From: Planctomycetaceae bacterium
GTDB lineage: Bacteria; Planctomycetota; Planctomycetia; Pirellulales; UBA1268
Assembly: GCA_030616935.1 (NCBI GenBank)
Contig: JAUWWJ010000089.1
Span: 1 to 6,668, forward strand
Direction of reading: 5' to 3'
DNA: 6,668 bases
Shown here: piece after piece, positions 6,445-6,668 of the stretch
How the letters are laid out: every line of letters starts with the position of its first letter
Numbering within the stretch: the first letter of the stretch is position 1
Translations under genes and position numbers: made by a program
Notes under the pieces: model-generated
Told to the model about the DNA's origin: nothing
The model's input: only the letters and a program-made list of their open reading frames with translations
Database searches by the model: none

Positions 6445-6668
6445 ATGAACTCCAAAAAACGCCAAAATTGCCTCTCTATTGGAGTGGCATTAACGGTGTT
6501 GTGCTTTTCCATGTCCGCCGCCTTGGCGGAAGACATGAAGGGCCTGTTTGTTTCGACATCACCGATTGATTCTGGTCGACAAATGCTCCTTGTTATCGAC
6601 CCAGAAAGACAAGTACTTGCCGTCTATCACATCGAAACGATAAGTGGCGAAGTTTCACTTCGGAGCAC
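6445..6668 (+). CDS. Secreted or periplasmic protein, planctomycete hypothetical type (3' end outside window)
   Basis: Only the first 74 codons are visible. The N-terminus is a classical signal peptide: basic start 'MNSKKRQN', hydrophobic core 'SIGVALTVLCFSMSAA' and a likely cleavage after 'ALA' at residue 28. The mature part begins 'EDMKGLFVSTSP' and continues 'QMLLVIDPERQVLAVYHIET' followed by 'ISGEVSLRS'. This beta-rich segment resembles N-terminal sequences of uncharacterised planctomycete exported proteins; I recognise the style but not a function. It is transcribed divergently from the membrane operon, so any functional link is unproven. Signal peptide and RBS make it a real gene; its length and further domains lie beyond the window. 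Confidence 0.75.
   Translation, partial: MNSKKRQNCLSIGVALTVLCFSMSAALAEDMKGLFVSTSPIDSGRQMLLVIDPERQVLAVYHIETISGEVSLRS

Overview
The window most likely comes from a planctomycete (Planctomycetota). This rests on recognising planctomycete-style protein families: an ExbB-like channel followed by two unusual single-pass partners, and a secreted protein whose N-terminal 'VIDPERQVLAVYHIE' region resembles planctomycete hypothetical proteins. Base composition looks balanced, a GTG start is used, and no rRNA, tRNA, CRISPR array or insertion sequence is visible. The assignment is inference; no database search was possible.

Layout: (1) Bases 1-1622, + strand: most of a manganese-type (family II) inorganic pyrophosphatase with a CBS-DRTGG-CBS regulatory insert. 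Only its first dozen or so residues lie outside the window. (2) Bases 6066-1644, - strand: three genes with 4-base ATGA overlaps, so almost certainly one transcript. In order of transcription they are a MotA/TolQ/ExbB-family channel protein with a long helical tail (433 aa), a 709-aa ExbD-like protein with a huge Gly/Ser/Gln linker, and a 332-aa ExbD-like protein. This operon converges on the pyrophosphatase gene with a 21-bp gap. (3) Bases 6067-6444: the divergent intergenic region, with a G-rich tract and a set of overlapping inverted repeats. (4) Bases 6445-6668, + strand: the start of a secreted or periplasmic protein, cut by the window end.

The three-gene operon is the most interesting part. 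The two ExbD-like proteins align without gaps over their N-terminal membrane helix (F17, L18, G26 and G36 occur at the same positions in both). The 332-aa protein has the ExbD/TolR-type aspartate (D19), while the 709-aa protein has alanine there (A19). This suggests a proton- or ion-driven inner-membrane motor of the ExbBD/MotAB/ZorAB/GldLM type whose two central stator subunits are different, with only one able to carry protons. The soluble part of the 709-aa protein seems to contain two copies of a divergent ExbD-like domain, and the 332-aa protein a third. What the motor drives cannot be read from the window. No ZorC/D/E-like effector, TonB or flagellar gene is visible next to it.
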